Positions 32,334 through 39,694 of a stretch of 40,943 nt of DNA are shown piece after piece; within the stretch, counting starts at the first letter, position 1; every line of letters begins with the position of its first letter. Made by a program: the position numbers and the translations under genes. The notes beneath the pieces were generated by a model. That model made no database searches. It was not told the DNA's origin and saw nothing but the letters and a program-made list of their open reading frames with translations. Source of the DNA: Nitrososphaerota archaeon (GTDB lineage Archaea > Thermoproteota > Nitrososphaeria > Nitrososphaerales > Nitrosopumilaceae); the NCBI GenBank assembly GCA_016126025.1, contig JAEFDA010000023.1:1-40943 (forward strand), in the 5' to 3' direction.

Positions 32334-32596
32334 CTGGGCGCCGGCCCCGCGCCATTATAACCTACCGACCGGATGGAGTCATCGGCGGCCTGCGCCAATC
32401 GCAGCACCGAGTTCACGCCTGCCCGCAGGTGCGATATGCGGTCGGCCGTTATGTCTATCTGCACGTCGTCCTCTAATGACATCCGCACGCGGTCTGGACC
32501 CTCGTAGTACAGGCCGTCGGCCGAGACGGCGCCGTATATGGCTCCGTTTCTGGGACCCGCCCGTATGGTGATGCGGGCTCTAAACCTTGATGTCAT
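32330..32596 (-). CDS. pcc1: KEOPS complex subunit Pcc1
   Basis: An 88-residue Pcc1-like protein, the dimerisation subunit of KEOPS, which makes t6A37 in ANN-decoding tRNAs. The pattern is an N-terminal strand (RARITIRAG), IYGAVSADG, then LEDDVQIDITADRISHLRAGVNSVLRLAQAADD, the family's strand-long helix layout. The location between rpl37ae and the prefoldin beta gene is the standard archaeal position for pcc1 and supports the call. Start ATG at 32596 overlaps rpl37ae by 17 nt. Confidence 0.8.
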   Translation of the reverse strand: MTSRFRARITIRAGPRNGAIYGAVSADGLYYEGPDRVRMSLEDDVQIDITADRISHLRAGVNSVLRLAQAADDSIRSVGYNGAGPAPR

Positions 32597-32789
32597 ACGC
32601 GGTGCCGGCCACCTTGTACAGGCACTTCTTGCACGACCATATCCCCACCGCGTCGCGGCCAAACCTAGCCGAGCCGCACCGGGGGCAGGTCCTCTTCTGC
32701 TTCAGGGTAAAGTGCACCTTGGTGTACTGCTTTCGTATCTTGATGCCGTATCGCGCACCCAGTCCCTTGAGCGACTTTTTCTTCTTCAT
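32580..32789 (-). CDS. rpl37ae: Ribosomal protein L37Ae
   Basis: A 69-residue zinc-ribbon large-subunit protein: basic N-terminus, CPRCGSARFGR and WSCKKCLYKVAGTAY (C-x2-C x_n C-x2-C). Overlaps the rrp42 stop by 4 nt (ATGA). Confidence 0.95.
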   Translation of the reverse strand: MKKKKSLKGLGARYGIKIRKQYTKVHFTLKQKRTCPRCGSARFGRDAVGIWSCKKCLYKVAGTAYDIKV

Positions 32790-33595
32790 TGTTTGGCCGC
32801 CGCCTCCAGTGTACGGCGTATGGCATCGGCGGACTTGACGGCCGTCTCGCCGCAGGCCACCAGCTCATCCAGGGTGAAGCCGTTCTTGCCCCCCTTCTGG
32901 ATGGCGCAGATGTCCCGGTTGGAGTCAGTCGTAATGGTGATGCGGGCGTCCATGCAGTCCCACTCGTCGGAGTTTGGGTCCACCACTATGTGGTTGCCGA
33001 TCTTGGCCATGGTCACCGACACGGGGACGGTGGTGGTGGGCAGGGACGCGTCGCCCTCCTGTAGTACCGGGCCGTCCTCGCCGTACTCCCAGCGGGGCAT
33101 CCGGGCCGAGAGTACGGCCGAGGTCGCCGCGTACGAGCAGGCATCAAAGAGGTTCCCGTCATAGTCCACCGCCACGTTGTCGGCAAACACCCCCACTACC
33201 GAGACGTCCCGCTTAATGACCAGCTGGGACAGATCTATCATGTGGCTCTCCCGTATTCCACGGTCCACCACCCGTGCCAGCTCTATTACCGACTCGTTGG
33301 GCGGTCCCGTCTCCACCGTGGGATGCGAGAGCGGGAGCAGCTCCGCCGTGCAGATGAATATCCCCCGGTCACCCACGTCCGGGAATGGACGATCGGGCTG
33401 TATCTTGACACCGCACACCACCTCGGTATCCCCCAGCCGCACCCGGGCCGAGCCGTTGGCCTTGGGTATGGCGCCCGTCTCTATTACGATAGACCGGTGC
33501 TCGTCGAACCCGCGGCCGTCTACCCTCTGGCCGTCATCCAGCAGCTGGTGTATGCGACTCTTCTTGAGCTCGTCCATCGTGGTGAAGACTGTCAT
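32786..33595 (-). CDS. rrp42: Exosome complex RNase PH-type subunit Rrp42
   Basis: A 269-residue RNase PH-fold protein that pairs with Rrp41 to form the hexameric ring of the archaeal exosome. Signatures are DGQRVDGRGFDEHRSIVIETG, NGSARVRLGDTEVVCGVKIQ, ELARVVDRGIRES and VDYDGNLFDACSYAATSAVL. The Asp pair of the active site is not preserved, as expected for the structural subunit. Overlaps rrp41 by 4 nt. Confidence 0.95.
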   Translation of the reverse strand: MTVFTTMDELKKSRIHQLLDDGQRVDGRGFDEHRSIVIETGAIPKANGSARVRLGDTEVVCGVKIQPDRPFPDVGDRGIFICTAELLPLSHPTVETGPPNESVIELARVVDRGIRESHMIDLSQLVIKRDVSVVGVFADNVAVDYDGNLFDACSYAATSAVLSARMPRWEYGEDGPVLQEGDASLPTTTVPVSVTMAKIGNHIVVDPNSDEWDCMDARITITTDSNRDICAIQKGGKNGFTLDELVACGETAVKSADAIRRTLEAAAKQ

Positions 33596-34329
33596 CTCTC
33601 TGCCTCCCCGTCAAAGTACTTTTCCATCAGGGCCTTTTTCTGTATCTCGTATACCAGCTTGCATCCCCGTATGCCCGTCTCTATGCACTGCTTGTACTCG
33701 TCCAAGGACATCACCCCGTCCAGCTGGAGCAGTGTTATTCGGTTGAGGTTGGGCATGTACCCTATGGGCATGTCAGCCTGCCCGGCCTGGTCCTCCTCGT
33801 TGTTTATGTCCAGTACTATGGTGTCGGCGACCTTGCCAGCGGCGCATGCCGAGACCATGTCCCTCATGGGGATGCCCGCGTCGGCCAGCGCCACCGACGC
33901 CGCGTCCAGAGCGGCGCACCGACTGCCACCGTCGGCCTGCAGTATCTCGATGTACACATCGACCACGGTCCGGGGAAACCTCTCCAGCATGACGGCCGGC
34001 GCCAGCGCCTCCTTTATGACCTTGGATATCTCTATCTCCCGGCGGCTGGGGGCGGGGTTCTTCCGCTCGGTCACCGAGAACGGCTCCATATGGTAGCGAC
34101 ACCTCAGTATGCCGGTGTCTGCGTCGGACATGTGCTTGGGGTGGATGTCCCGGGGGCCGTACACGCCGGCCAGTATCTTGTTGTCGCCAAACTCGATGTA
34201 CGCCGAGCCGTCGGCGTTCTTGAGCACGCCCGCCTTGATGGATATGGAGCGGGGCTCGTCTATGCGGCGGCCGTCGCAGCGTATGCCGTTCTCGTCCAAG
34301 AGCACCATGTCGGTGGCCCGGCCGCCCAT
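33592..34329 (-). CDS. rrp41: Exosome complex catalytic subunit Rrp41
   Basis: A 245-residue phosphorolytic 3'-5' exoribonuclease and RNA tailing enzyme. NGIRCDGRRIDEPRSISIKAGVL, GSAYIEFGDNKILAGVYGPR, RREIEISKVIKEALAPAV, ILQADGGSRCAALDAASVALADAGIPMRDMV and the catalytic VLDINNEEDQAG are all present. The start ATG shares one base with the rrp4 stop (TAATG) and is preceded by GGGAGG. Residue 8 (Met) is a possible internal start. Confidence 0.95.
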   Translation of the reverse strand: MGGRATDMVLLDENGIRCDGRRIDEPRSISIKAGVLKNADGSAYIEFGDNKILAGVYGPRDIHPKHMSDADTGILRCRYHMEPFSVTERKNPAPSRREIEISKVIKEALAPAVMLERFPRTVVDVYIEILQADGGSRCAALDAASVALADAGIPMRDMVSACAAGKVADTIVLDINNEEDQAGQADMPIGYMPNLNRITLLQLDGVMSLDEYKQCIETGIRGCKLVYEIQKKALMEKYFDGEAER

Positions 34330-35003
34330 TACGACCTGCCTCCCAGCATCTCCCGCACCCTGTCGGTCAAATTTGATGTATGCGCCAGCCTGTCCACCAT
34401 CGCGATGGCCTCCTTGGCCTTTAATAACCCATTGGGATCCTCGCAGGAGACAACGACCCAGCCGTTCTGGCCCACCGTTATCAGCGAGTCGGTCTGCGTC
34501 TCTATCATCTGTATCATGGTTCCACGCTTGCCTATGAGTCGCGGTACCTTGCTGGCGGACATTTCCACCAGCTCGCCGGAGTCGATCTTGCCCAGATCCC
34601 GGTCGGTTATGGTGAGCAGTGGATCCCGGCTCCTGTCCGAGTTGGCGATGCGGGCGGCCACCAGATCCCCCCTCTTGAGGCGGCTGGCCAGCTCATCGGA
34701 GCGGGCCGAAAAGTCCCTTCCAAAGACGTCCGTGGCCGGTAGGAATCCCACGTAGCACGAGTTGATGTCCAGCTCCCAGGCCAGCGAGGTGTGTGAGGTT
34801 ACCTTGCCCACCACCATGTCATCTATGCGGGGCATGTACTTGCCGGTGAGGGGGATCACCCGGACGGCATCATCAACTATCTCCGAGACGCCTACCGCGG
34901 TGGAGACTATGAGCCGGCCGTCCAGCACGGTGTTCTGGTCCGGCCGGTACGATCCTGATGTGATCACGTCGCCGGGTATCACGCGCTTGCGCCTATCGCT
35001 CAT
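34329..35003 (-). CDS. rrp4: Exosome RNA-binding cap subunit Rrp4
   Basis: A 224-residue cap protein. The N-terminal domain carries VIPGDVITSG, the S1 domain spans the region around YMPRIDDMVVGKVTSHTSLAWELDI, and the KH domain contains VPRLIGKRGTMIQMIETQT. It feeds RNA into the Rrp41-Rrp42 ring. The start overlaps the SBDS stop (ATGA). Confidence 0.95.
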   Translation of the reverse strand: MSDRRKRVIPGDVITSGSYRPDQNTVLDGRLIVSTAVGVSEIVDDAVRVIPLTGKYMPRIDDMVVGKVTSHTSLAWELDINSCYVGFLPATDVFGRDFSARSDELASRLKRGDLVAARIANSDRSRDPLLTITDRDLGKIDSGELVEMSASKVPRLIGKRGTMIQMIETQTDSLITVGQNGWVVVSCEDPNGLLKAKEAIAMVDRLAHTSNLTDRVREMLGGRS

Positions 35004-35686
35004 TTGGATACCTCCACGCTAGCTGTTCCCCGAGTGATCTGATTCAGCCTGTCAATCACGGCCTGCCTCCCCGCCGCGGATATTTCTAGTATTGCTTTCA
35101 GCGAGCCGTCGGACCTCCAGTCCGAGGCGGTCACCTTGCCCATGGACTTGAGCACCGAGTACGAGTGTGACGAGAACTGGGCCGGGACCGTGACCTCCAG
35201 CGCCACGCTCTCGGTGCGGAGTGGGATTATGGAGCGTATGCTGTCCACCACCCCGGCAACCTGCTCGTCCGCGGGTTTCTGCGGGTCGATGCTGACCCGG
35301 GCATCCCGGATGGCCTGCTGTATGCGCAGGGGTGGGTGGGGTAGATGCGTGCGGGGATCCACGTACGTCTTGGATATGCGCTCCACCACCTGCAGCCGCT
35401 TGGCCTCGGTCATCCGACGGCGCTGCTCGGTGGTCAGGTTCAGCACCCCCTTCTCCAGTATTATTGCGGCGGCCGAGGCCGGATCCGCCGTGCCGAATGC
35501 CTTCACGAGGCTCTCCTCGGAGGCCCGGGTGCCCCGGCCCGAGTCGGTGTACACCTCCTCGGAGACCAGCACGGCCGATGCCTGTACCTTCTTGCCTGTG
35601 CGGTACTCCAGGGCGGGATCCGGCTTCACCAGTATCTCAAAGCGGGCGGACCCGTGAGTATATCTCACCAGGGTGTAGTCTGCCAT
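35000..35686 (-). CDS. sbds: Ribosome maturation protein SBDS/Sdo1
   Basis: A 228-residue SBDS homolog involved in release of the anti-association factor aIF6 from the large subunit. Family regions are VRYTHGSARFEILVKPD, the VLVSEEVYTDSGRGTRASEESL segment, LNLTTEQRRRMTEAK, THLPHPPLRIQQAI and the final ferredoxin-like domain. The frame opens at 35977, but ATG at 35686 is the family start and is 27 nt after a TATA box. First gene of the superoperon. Confidence 0.95.
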   Translation of the reverse strand: MADYTLVRYTHGSARFEILVKPDPALEYRTGKKVQASAVLVSEEVYTDSGRGTRASEESLVKAFGTADPASAAAIILEKGVLNLTTEQRRRMTEAKRLQVVERISKTYVDPRTHLPHPPLRIQQAIRDARVSIDPQKPADEQVAGVVDSIRSIIPLRTESVALEVTVPAQFSSHSYSVLKSMGKVTASDWRSDGSLKAILEISAAGRQAVIDRLNQITRGTASVEVSK

Positions 35687-35709
35687 GCGGGATGGTGCGC
35701 CTGCATGAG

Positions 35710-35716
35710 TATTTAG
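35710..35716 (-). promoter_or_regulatory. TATA box of the SBDS-exosome superoperon
   Basis: CTAAATA on the minus strand, centred 27 nt before the SBDS ATG. Because the following genes overlap or abut, this may drive all eight. Confidence 0.55.
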
Positions 35717-35795
35717 ACATACGGGAAGGTGATCAGGATGGGAGGTCACCGGCGCCCGCGCTGCTCGGCGCGGCGCCTTGCGGCGCGTTCTCGGG

Positions 35796-35804
35796 CTTAA
35801 ATAA
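35796..35804 (+). promoter_or_regulatory. TATA box of the 60-aa membrane protein gene
   Basis: CTTAAATAA, about 25 nt before the GTG at 35825. Confidence 0.5.
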
Positions 35805-35824
35805 TCCCACAGACACCAGCATCC

Positions 35825-36007
35825 GTGTACACTCAGCGTCGCAGCCGGGCGTGGTACCTGCTCCCGATATTCCTGGGGGTTGTGGGCGGGGTGATAGCCT
35901 ACTTTGTGCTGCGGCAGGACGATACCCACCTGGCCAAAAACTGTCTGTACCTCGGAATAGCACTCACCGCCATACACATAGCACTAACGCTGATACTGGA
36001 CTTGTAG
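35825..36007 (+). CDS. Small two-helix membrane protein (60 aa)
   Basis: Basic N-terminus (YTQRRSRAW), TM helix 1 (YLLPIFLGVVGGVIAYFVLR), a short charged loop with a DD-T-H-L-A-K-N-C turn, and TM helix 2 to the end (LYLGIALTAIHIALTLILDL). Small proteins of this layout, R-R-S-R-A-W-Y-L-x-P-I-F-x-G-x-x-G-G, recur in thaumarchaeal genomes as far as I recall; function unknown. The GTG start fits the TATA spacing. It diverges from the exosome superoperon. Confidence 0.7.
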   Translation: MYTQRRSRAWYLLPIFLGVVGGVIAYFVLRQDDTHLAKNCLYLGIALTAIHIALTLILDL

Positions 36008-36234
36008 TTTATCGCCGATGCCCGCATATGGCAGGCCCCCGGCACACCAACCTCGCATTCTGGCATGTGGCCGGATCCGCGCCGTGGGCTGGTGAGTTGG
36101 CGGCGCCCGCCTGCTTTGGCATGCGCCAGGTTGCCTGACCTTCGTTTCTACTTCTACCCACATGTCCACGCACCAGACGAACCCCCGCTTCACACGATCC
36201 AGAAAGAACTTTGTTTTCACTCCAGAGACAGGCG

Positions 36235-36280
36235 CCGTTATCTTATCAGCCGACTCGATCCGGAACTGTTAAGATAACGG
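36235..36280. repeat. 11-bp perfect inverted repeat
   Basis: CCGTTATCTTA at 36235-36245 pairs with TAAGATAACGG at 36270-36280 across a 24-nt loop. Its right arm overlaps ACTGTTAAGATA (36265-36276), which recurs as a direct repeat at 36566-36577 just before the transposase stop. It may mark the edge of an insertion or a terminator. Confidence 0.5.
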
Positions 36281-36412
36281 GGGGTGGGACATGGTGTTAA
36301 TTCCGGGGGGCGGTGTTAAGGGGAGGGGGGTCTGGCTGCTCAAGTATGTGCATTAGCCCCATTTTTACCCCCTTTTTCTATAATCCTTATATACCACAAT
36401 TACCATATTTTG

Positions 36413-36544
36413 TATGAGACGATACCTCTATAAGAGGGGATATAAAGAGAATAAACGGTGGCCAAGGCCCGCCGGATCCGGCACGACCGGTGTCGGATCC
36501 ACTCCTTGGCCATCGATTTGCTTGTTTTCATATATGAGACAATA
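36413..36544. repeat. Nested-hairpin element flanked by 12-bp direct repeats
   Basis: TATGAGACGATA at 36413-36424 and TATGAGACAATA at 36533-36544 lie exactly 120 bp apart. Between them are CCTCT-ATA-AGAGG (36425-36437) and a large hairpin: outer arms TGGCCAAGG (36459-36467) and CCTTGGCCA (36504-36512), inner arms CGGATCC/GGATCCG near 36473-36480 and 36494-36500. A TTATATA at 36387-36393 lies 23 nt upstream of the first repeat. It could be a miniature inverted-repeat element or a structured RNA gene. Confidence 0.5.
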
Positions 36545-36599
36545 TAATGGTTGGTAAAGATGGCGACTGTTAAGATACTGTGTGGTGGAAAAATGATGG

Positions 36600-37763
36600 T
36601 CAGGCTGCGGACTTGGCCGCAGCCTGAATAAGGGTGAGTATCTTGTCGTTCCCTTCTATGCGGATGCCCGCCGCCTCGCCGGGGGTCTGGCCGTCCAGGG
36701 ACAGGTGCGGGCGTATATGGTTGTGGTACACTTGCAGGCCCGCTATGATGGCCGAGTCGTCGCGCTTCAGGCCGCGCGTCACTTTCTCGCGGTGCCGTAT
36801 GGTGGCGCCGTTGAAACTCTCCATCTGGTTGTTGTGGTGCACCCCGTCGAACTCGACTTGGTTGATGTGGGTGGTCTGCTTCTGGAGATAGTTGCGGGGG
36901 GCATACAGGTCGCGCCACGCCTCGTGGAAGTTGGCGGCCTTGTCGGACACCAGAGTCTGGGGGACCTTGCCCGTAATGTGGCGGGCCTTCTCAAACATCG
37001 GCTTTACGTCGTCGGTTCCCTTGTTCTCGGACACCATCTTGGCTATCCAGTATCTCGTCTCGGTATCCAGCATGGCAAACAGGTAGCGCTGGTTGCCCTT
37101 CACACTCACGTACACCTCGTCGGTGCGCCACTGCTCTCCGACATTCGGGGCTATGGTATCGGCGTATCGTTCCATAAGTTTGCCATACTGGGTGGCCCAG
37201 TTGAATACCGTGACATGTGAGACCTTGACGTTCATTTTCTTGAGAAATGTAGCGGTCTTGCGGGTGGACATTCCCGCAAACACCAGTTCGACAGCCTGCG
37301 AGATTTGTTCTGGCGTGGCACGCTTGTTCTCAAAGCCCAGGTTGTGGGTGAACCGCTTTCCGCAGTCCCTGCATCTATACTCCTGTATGTCACCCTTCTT
37401 GAGATGCCGTATGCCGTACTTGGCCGTGTTGGCGCTGCCGCACTTGCACTGGCCGGGACGCACCGTCTTGACGGTCACGCCATTCTGGACGGCCTCCCTC
37501 ATCCGTATGGAGATCTCAACGGCGTGTATGTGCTTACATTGGTGGCCCGCCTCCATGTGGTCGGGACAGGAGCATATCCAGCCCCGTTCGGTATGGAATA
37601 CGGCGTAGGCGCGGTCGGGCCATGTCTGGCTTTGAACCTCATACTCGATGTCGTCTATGCGGCGGATCTGCCCGCCGTTCTCTATGATGCGACGGCCCCG
37701 GTCCGCTCTGGTGGGGCCGATCACCTTGGTGGCGTTCTTTTGGCTCTTGGGCGTTTCTTTCAT
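36600..37763 (-). CDS. DDE transposase with SWIM zinc finger and zinc ribbon (IS6/IS240-like core)
   Basis: A 387-residue transposase. N-terminal SWIM-type zinc site (CSCPDHMEAGHQCKHIHAV), then an IS1-like zinc ribbon (CKCGS...YRCRDCGKRF), an HTH (ATPEQISQAVELVFAGMSTRKTATFL), and a retroviral-integrase-like DDE domain with D in WRTDEVYV, D in LVSDKAANF and E in NNQMESFNG. Catalytic residues are intact. The frame opens at 37952, but ATG at 37763 is 27 nt after a TTATATATTA box. Clear terminal inverted repeats for the element were not found. Confidence 0.88.
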   Translation of the reverse strand: MKETPKSQKNATKVIGPTRADRGRRIIENGGQIRRIDDIEYEVQSQTWPDRAYAVFHTERGWICSCPDHMEAGHQCKHIHAVEISIRMREAVQNGVTVKTVRPGQCKCGSANTAKYGIRHLKKGDIQEYRCRDCGKRFTHNLGFENKRATPEQISQAVELVFAGMSTRKTATFLKKMNVKVSHVTVFNWATQYGKLMERYADTIAPNVGEQWRTDEVYVSVKGNQRYLFAMLDTETRYWIAKMVSENKGTDDVKPMFEKARHITGKVPQTLVSDKAANFHEAWRDLYAPRNYLQKQTTHINQVEFDGVHHNNQMESFNGATIRHREKVTRGLKRDDSAIIAGLQVYHNHIRPHLSLDGQTPGEAAGIRIEGNDKILTLIQAAAKSAA

Positions 37764-37785
37764 GGTTTGGAGGTAATGTAGGTAA

Positions 37786-37795
37786 TATATAACGG
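37786..37795 (-). promoter_or_regulatory. TATA box of the transposase
   Basis: Alternating T/A run TATATATTA on the minus strand, centred 27 nt before the ATG at 37763. Confidence 0.5.
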
Positions 37796-37838
37796 TTAGG
37801 CGGAAGTGATTCATATTGTTTTTATTGTAGATACAGAA

Positions 37839-38015
37839 ATGCGACATGTGGCAGAAATAACCAAACTGACACCAGCCAACACCACCAACTCCCTGCGGAC
37901 CACCGTCCCCCACAGCATAGTCCGGGATCTGGGGCTGAACCGCCATTCTCACCTCAAGTGGGTCACGGTACGGGACGGGGACGCAGTGTCCGTCAAGGTA
38001 GAGCCGGTTAGGTAG
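37839..38015 (+). CDS. AbrB/SpoVT-like swapped-hairpin DNA-binding protein
   Basis: A 58-residue protein with the AbrB-type pattern: VAEITKLTPANTTNSLRTTVPHSIVRDLGL, then W-V-T-V-R-D-G-D-A-V-S-V-K-V-E-P. Such proteins are transition-state regulators or antitoxins; no toxin gene is adjacent. It diverges from the transposase with about 75 nt between starts, so it may regulate it. ATG at 37839 is used; GTG at 37848 fits a TTTTTATTG element slightly better. Confidence 0.65.
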   Translation: MRHVAEITKLTPANTTNSLRTTVPHSIVRDLGLNRHSHLKWVTVRDGDAVSVKVEPVR

Positions 38016-38076
38016 CGGTCACGGTCCGGGACGTGTGACTAGATCTGATTTATGCGGTGCGCGGGTTAGGTCCGCT

Positions 38077-38289
38077 CTACTTACTTCGCACACGAGCCCA
38101 ACAGCCGAGAGTTATGACAGTGACCATGATCGCGGCGGACACGGCGCAGAACCCAACCATGGACTCATGTTCAGCACCCGTGACGATTGCATACGTCAAC
38201 GGCGCGAGTACGGCGCAGAAATACAGTATTGTCCCATGCCGCCCAAACAGGCCACCGCGTGATAGGGTGATCGACTTGTCCTTTTGCAT
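38077..38289 (-). CDS. Small two-helix membrane protein (70 aa)
   Basis: From ATG at 38289: a basic N-terminus (QKDKSITLSRGGLFGRHG), TM helix 1 (TILYFCAVLAPLTYAIVTG), an acidic turn, TM helix 2 (MVGFCAVSAAIMVTVITLGCW) and a basic end (ARVRSK). TATATA at 38313-38318 lies about 27 nt upstream, strongly supporting a leaderless start there rather than the longer frame to 38418. Function unknown. It follows another small membrane protein in the same direction. Confidence 0.6.
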   Translation of the reverse strand: MQKDKSITLSRGGLFGRHGTILYFCAVLAPLTYAIVTGAEHESMVGFCAVSAAIMVTVITLGCWARVRSK

Positions 38290-38327
38290 ACGATGATATG
38301 TACGCTGGTCTCTATATACACTTACAG

Positions 38328-38573
38328 CTAGTTTGTGGCATACATCCATTTGATGTAAGCACTGATGCAGATCAGCATACAGATAAAATAAACGACAAGA
38401 CCGGCCGAGTACGTACATGTATCAACCGCGCCAACAAACAAACCAAGCACGGCAACAAAGGGGATCTCTACCGCCCTATCACACAGCCCAACATAACCGG
38501 AAGCAATAGTAAACGGGCCGACAAGACTGCCGCACAACAATAGAATCAATATGACCGACTCCGTCTTACTCAT
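38328..38573 (-). CDS. Small hydrophobic membrane protein (81 aa)
   Basis: MSKTE is followed by TM helix 1 (SVILILLLCGSLVGPFTIA), a second hydrophobic region (VEIPFVAVLGLFVGAVDTC) and TM helix 3 (AGLVVYFICMLICISAYI). No family recognised. A TTTATC near 38600-38605 lies about 30 nt before the ATG at 38573, and AGGTGGGATGG directly precedes it. It is next to the secreted paralog pair and may belong with it. Confidence 0.5.
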   Translation of the reverse strand: MSKTESVILILLLCGSLVGPFTIASGYVGLCDRAVEIPFVAVLGLFVGAVDTCTYSAGLVVYFICMLICISAYIKWMYATN

Positions 38574-38642
38574 ACCATCCCACCTGACAAAAGTTCTACG
38601 TCAGATAAATGGTCAGCGCCAAGGTCGCGCCGCCCTCCTGCA

Positions 38643-38669
38643 TCCGAATGAAAGGAAAAAAGTGTTCAT
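38643..38669 (-). pseudogene. 5' remnant of a third secreted-paralog copy
   Basis: The minus-strand sequence from ATG at 38669 (coding MNTFFLSF...) is nearly the same as the first ~26 nt of the gene starting at 39694 (MTNFFFHSG...), apart from one extra C and three or four substitutions. The frame then stops after 18 codons. It looks like the broken start of a tandem duplicate. Confidence 0.4.
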
Positions 38670-38734
38670 GGGCCGCAACGGGTGGCCAAGCTGGGGTTGG
38701 AATGGAGGGGAGGTGGAGCTTCTGGCCGGGTGGC

Positions 38735-39694
38735 TCAAGGCACCACCATGACTTGCGACACCACCATGGACTCAAGCGAAAGCCCGTCGCCGTACATGAT
38801 AGTTCCAGAGCCGAGGCGGAGTGTCATGTTCGTCACACCAACCAGCTGCTTGGCATCATCATAGGCCAACGACAGCCACACCAGCGTACTGCCGTCCGGC
38901 ATCACACTGCGTGCGCCCGCGTCCAGACCATCCAGCTCTACGGCGCCGAATCCGGTCTCGGCTAATACGCTCATGTTCCCCTGCCAGTTGTCCGCCAAGA
39001 TGACCGGGGTGTCAAACGTCAGTATGGTGTAGTTTAGGTGCCTGTGGTATACGGCAGAGTTGATGTTGGGAACATCTTTGACCGGCTCGGTGGCGGGCGC
39101 CGGGGCATCACACACCATAGGCTCCGGTTCAATGTTGCGGATTAGTGTGGCTATGGACTGCATTGTTTGGCATGAATGATCCCGCACATAGCCATCACCG
39201 CACACCCCACTGGCAAACGGCAAGGCGTGTCGCTGTATGATGTGTCTCGCACCATGTGTGGTTCCCTCCTGCGACTCGTCTACAAACAGAATGGCCTTCG
39301 GTGTCGTTGCCGGGAATACTGCAAAGCATGGTTCTATCTGTCTGGTTTCGGTCGGCATCAGATAGACAGTCCCCCCCACACAGGAACCGGTAAAGGAGCC
39401 ACGCTTACTTTGATCCCACAGGTATATGCCCTCTATGGATATGACCTTGCCTCCTGTGTTTTGGAGTGTGACGGTGAACGTCAACAGATCCGTATGGTTG
39501 CCATGCTCCCGCACCACGTCAGTGACGGTGACGTGGATGTCCAACGACCTATATGCCGCCTGACCGTCTGCGGTAGCAACCCCCGACGCGACCAGCAGCG
39601 GAATCAGGAACAGTGCAAGGGCGACGACAGTGCTCTTACCGCGGATGTCAAGGAACCACTCCTCTAGACCTGAATGAAAGAAAAAATTGGTCAT
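38735..39694 (-). CDS. Secreted beta-rich protein, tandem paralog B
   Basis: A 319-residue exported protein of unknown family. Residues 18-42 form a signal/anchor helix (KSTVVALALFLIPLLVASGVATA). The mature part has two regions: an N-terminal domain with TVTDVVREHGNHTDLLTFTVTLQNTGG and cysteine pairs, and a C-terminal beta-rich domain after VPNINSAVYHRHLNYTILTFDTPV, with VELDGLDAG and GSGTIMYGDG. It is paralogous to the upstream gene throughout. Its ATG overlaps the upstream stop as ATGA. Extracellular role such as adhesion or ligand binding is inferred. Confidence 0.7.
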   Translation of the reverse strand: MTNFFFHSGLEEWFLDIRGKSTVVALALFLIPLLVASGVATADGQAAYRSLDIHVTVTDVVREHGNHTDLLTFTVTLQNTGGKVISIEGIYLWDQSKRGSFTGSCVGGTVYLMPTETRQIEPCFAVFPATTPKAILFVDESQEGTTHGARHIIQRHALPFASGVCGDGYVRDHSCQTMQSIATLIRNIEPEPMVCDAPAPATEPVKDVPNINSAVYHRHLNYTILTFDTPVILADNWQGNMSVLAETGFGAVELDGLDAGARSVMPDGSTLVWLSLAYDDAKQLVGVTNMTLRLGSGTIMYGDGLSLESMVVSQVMVVP

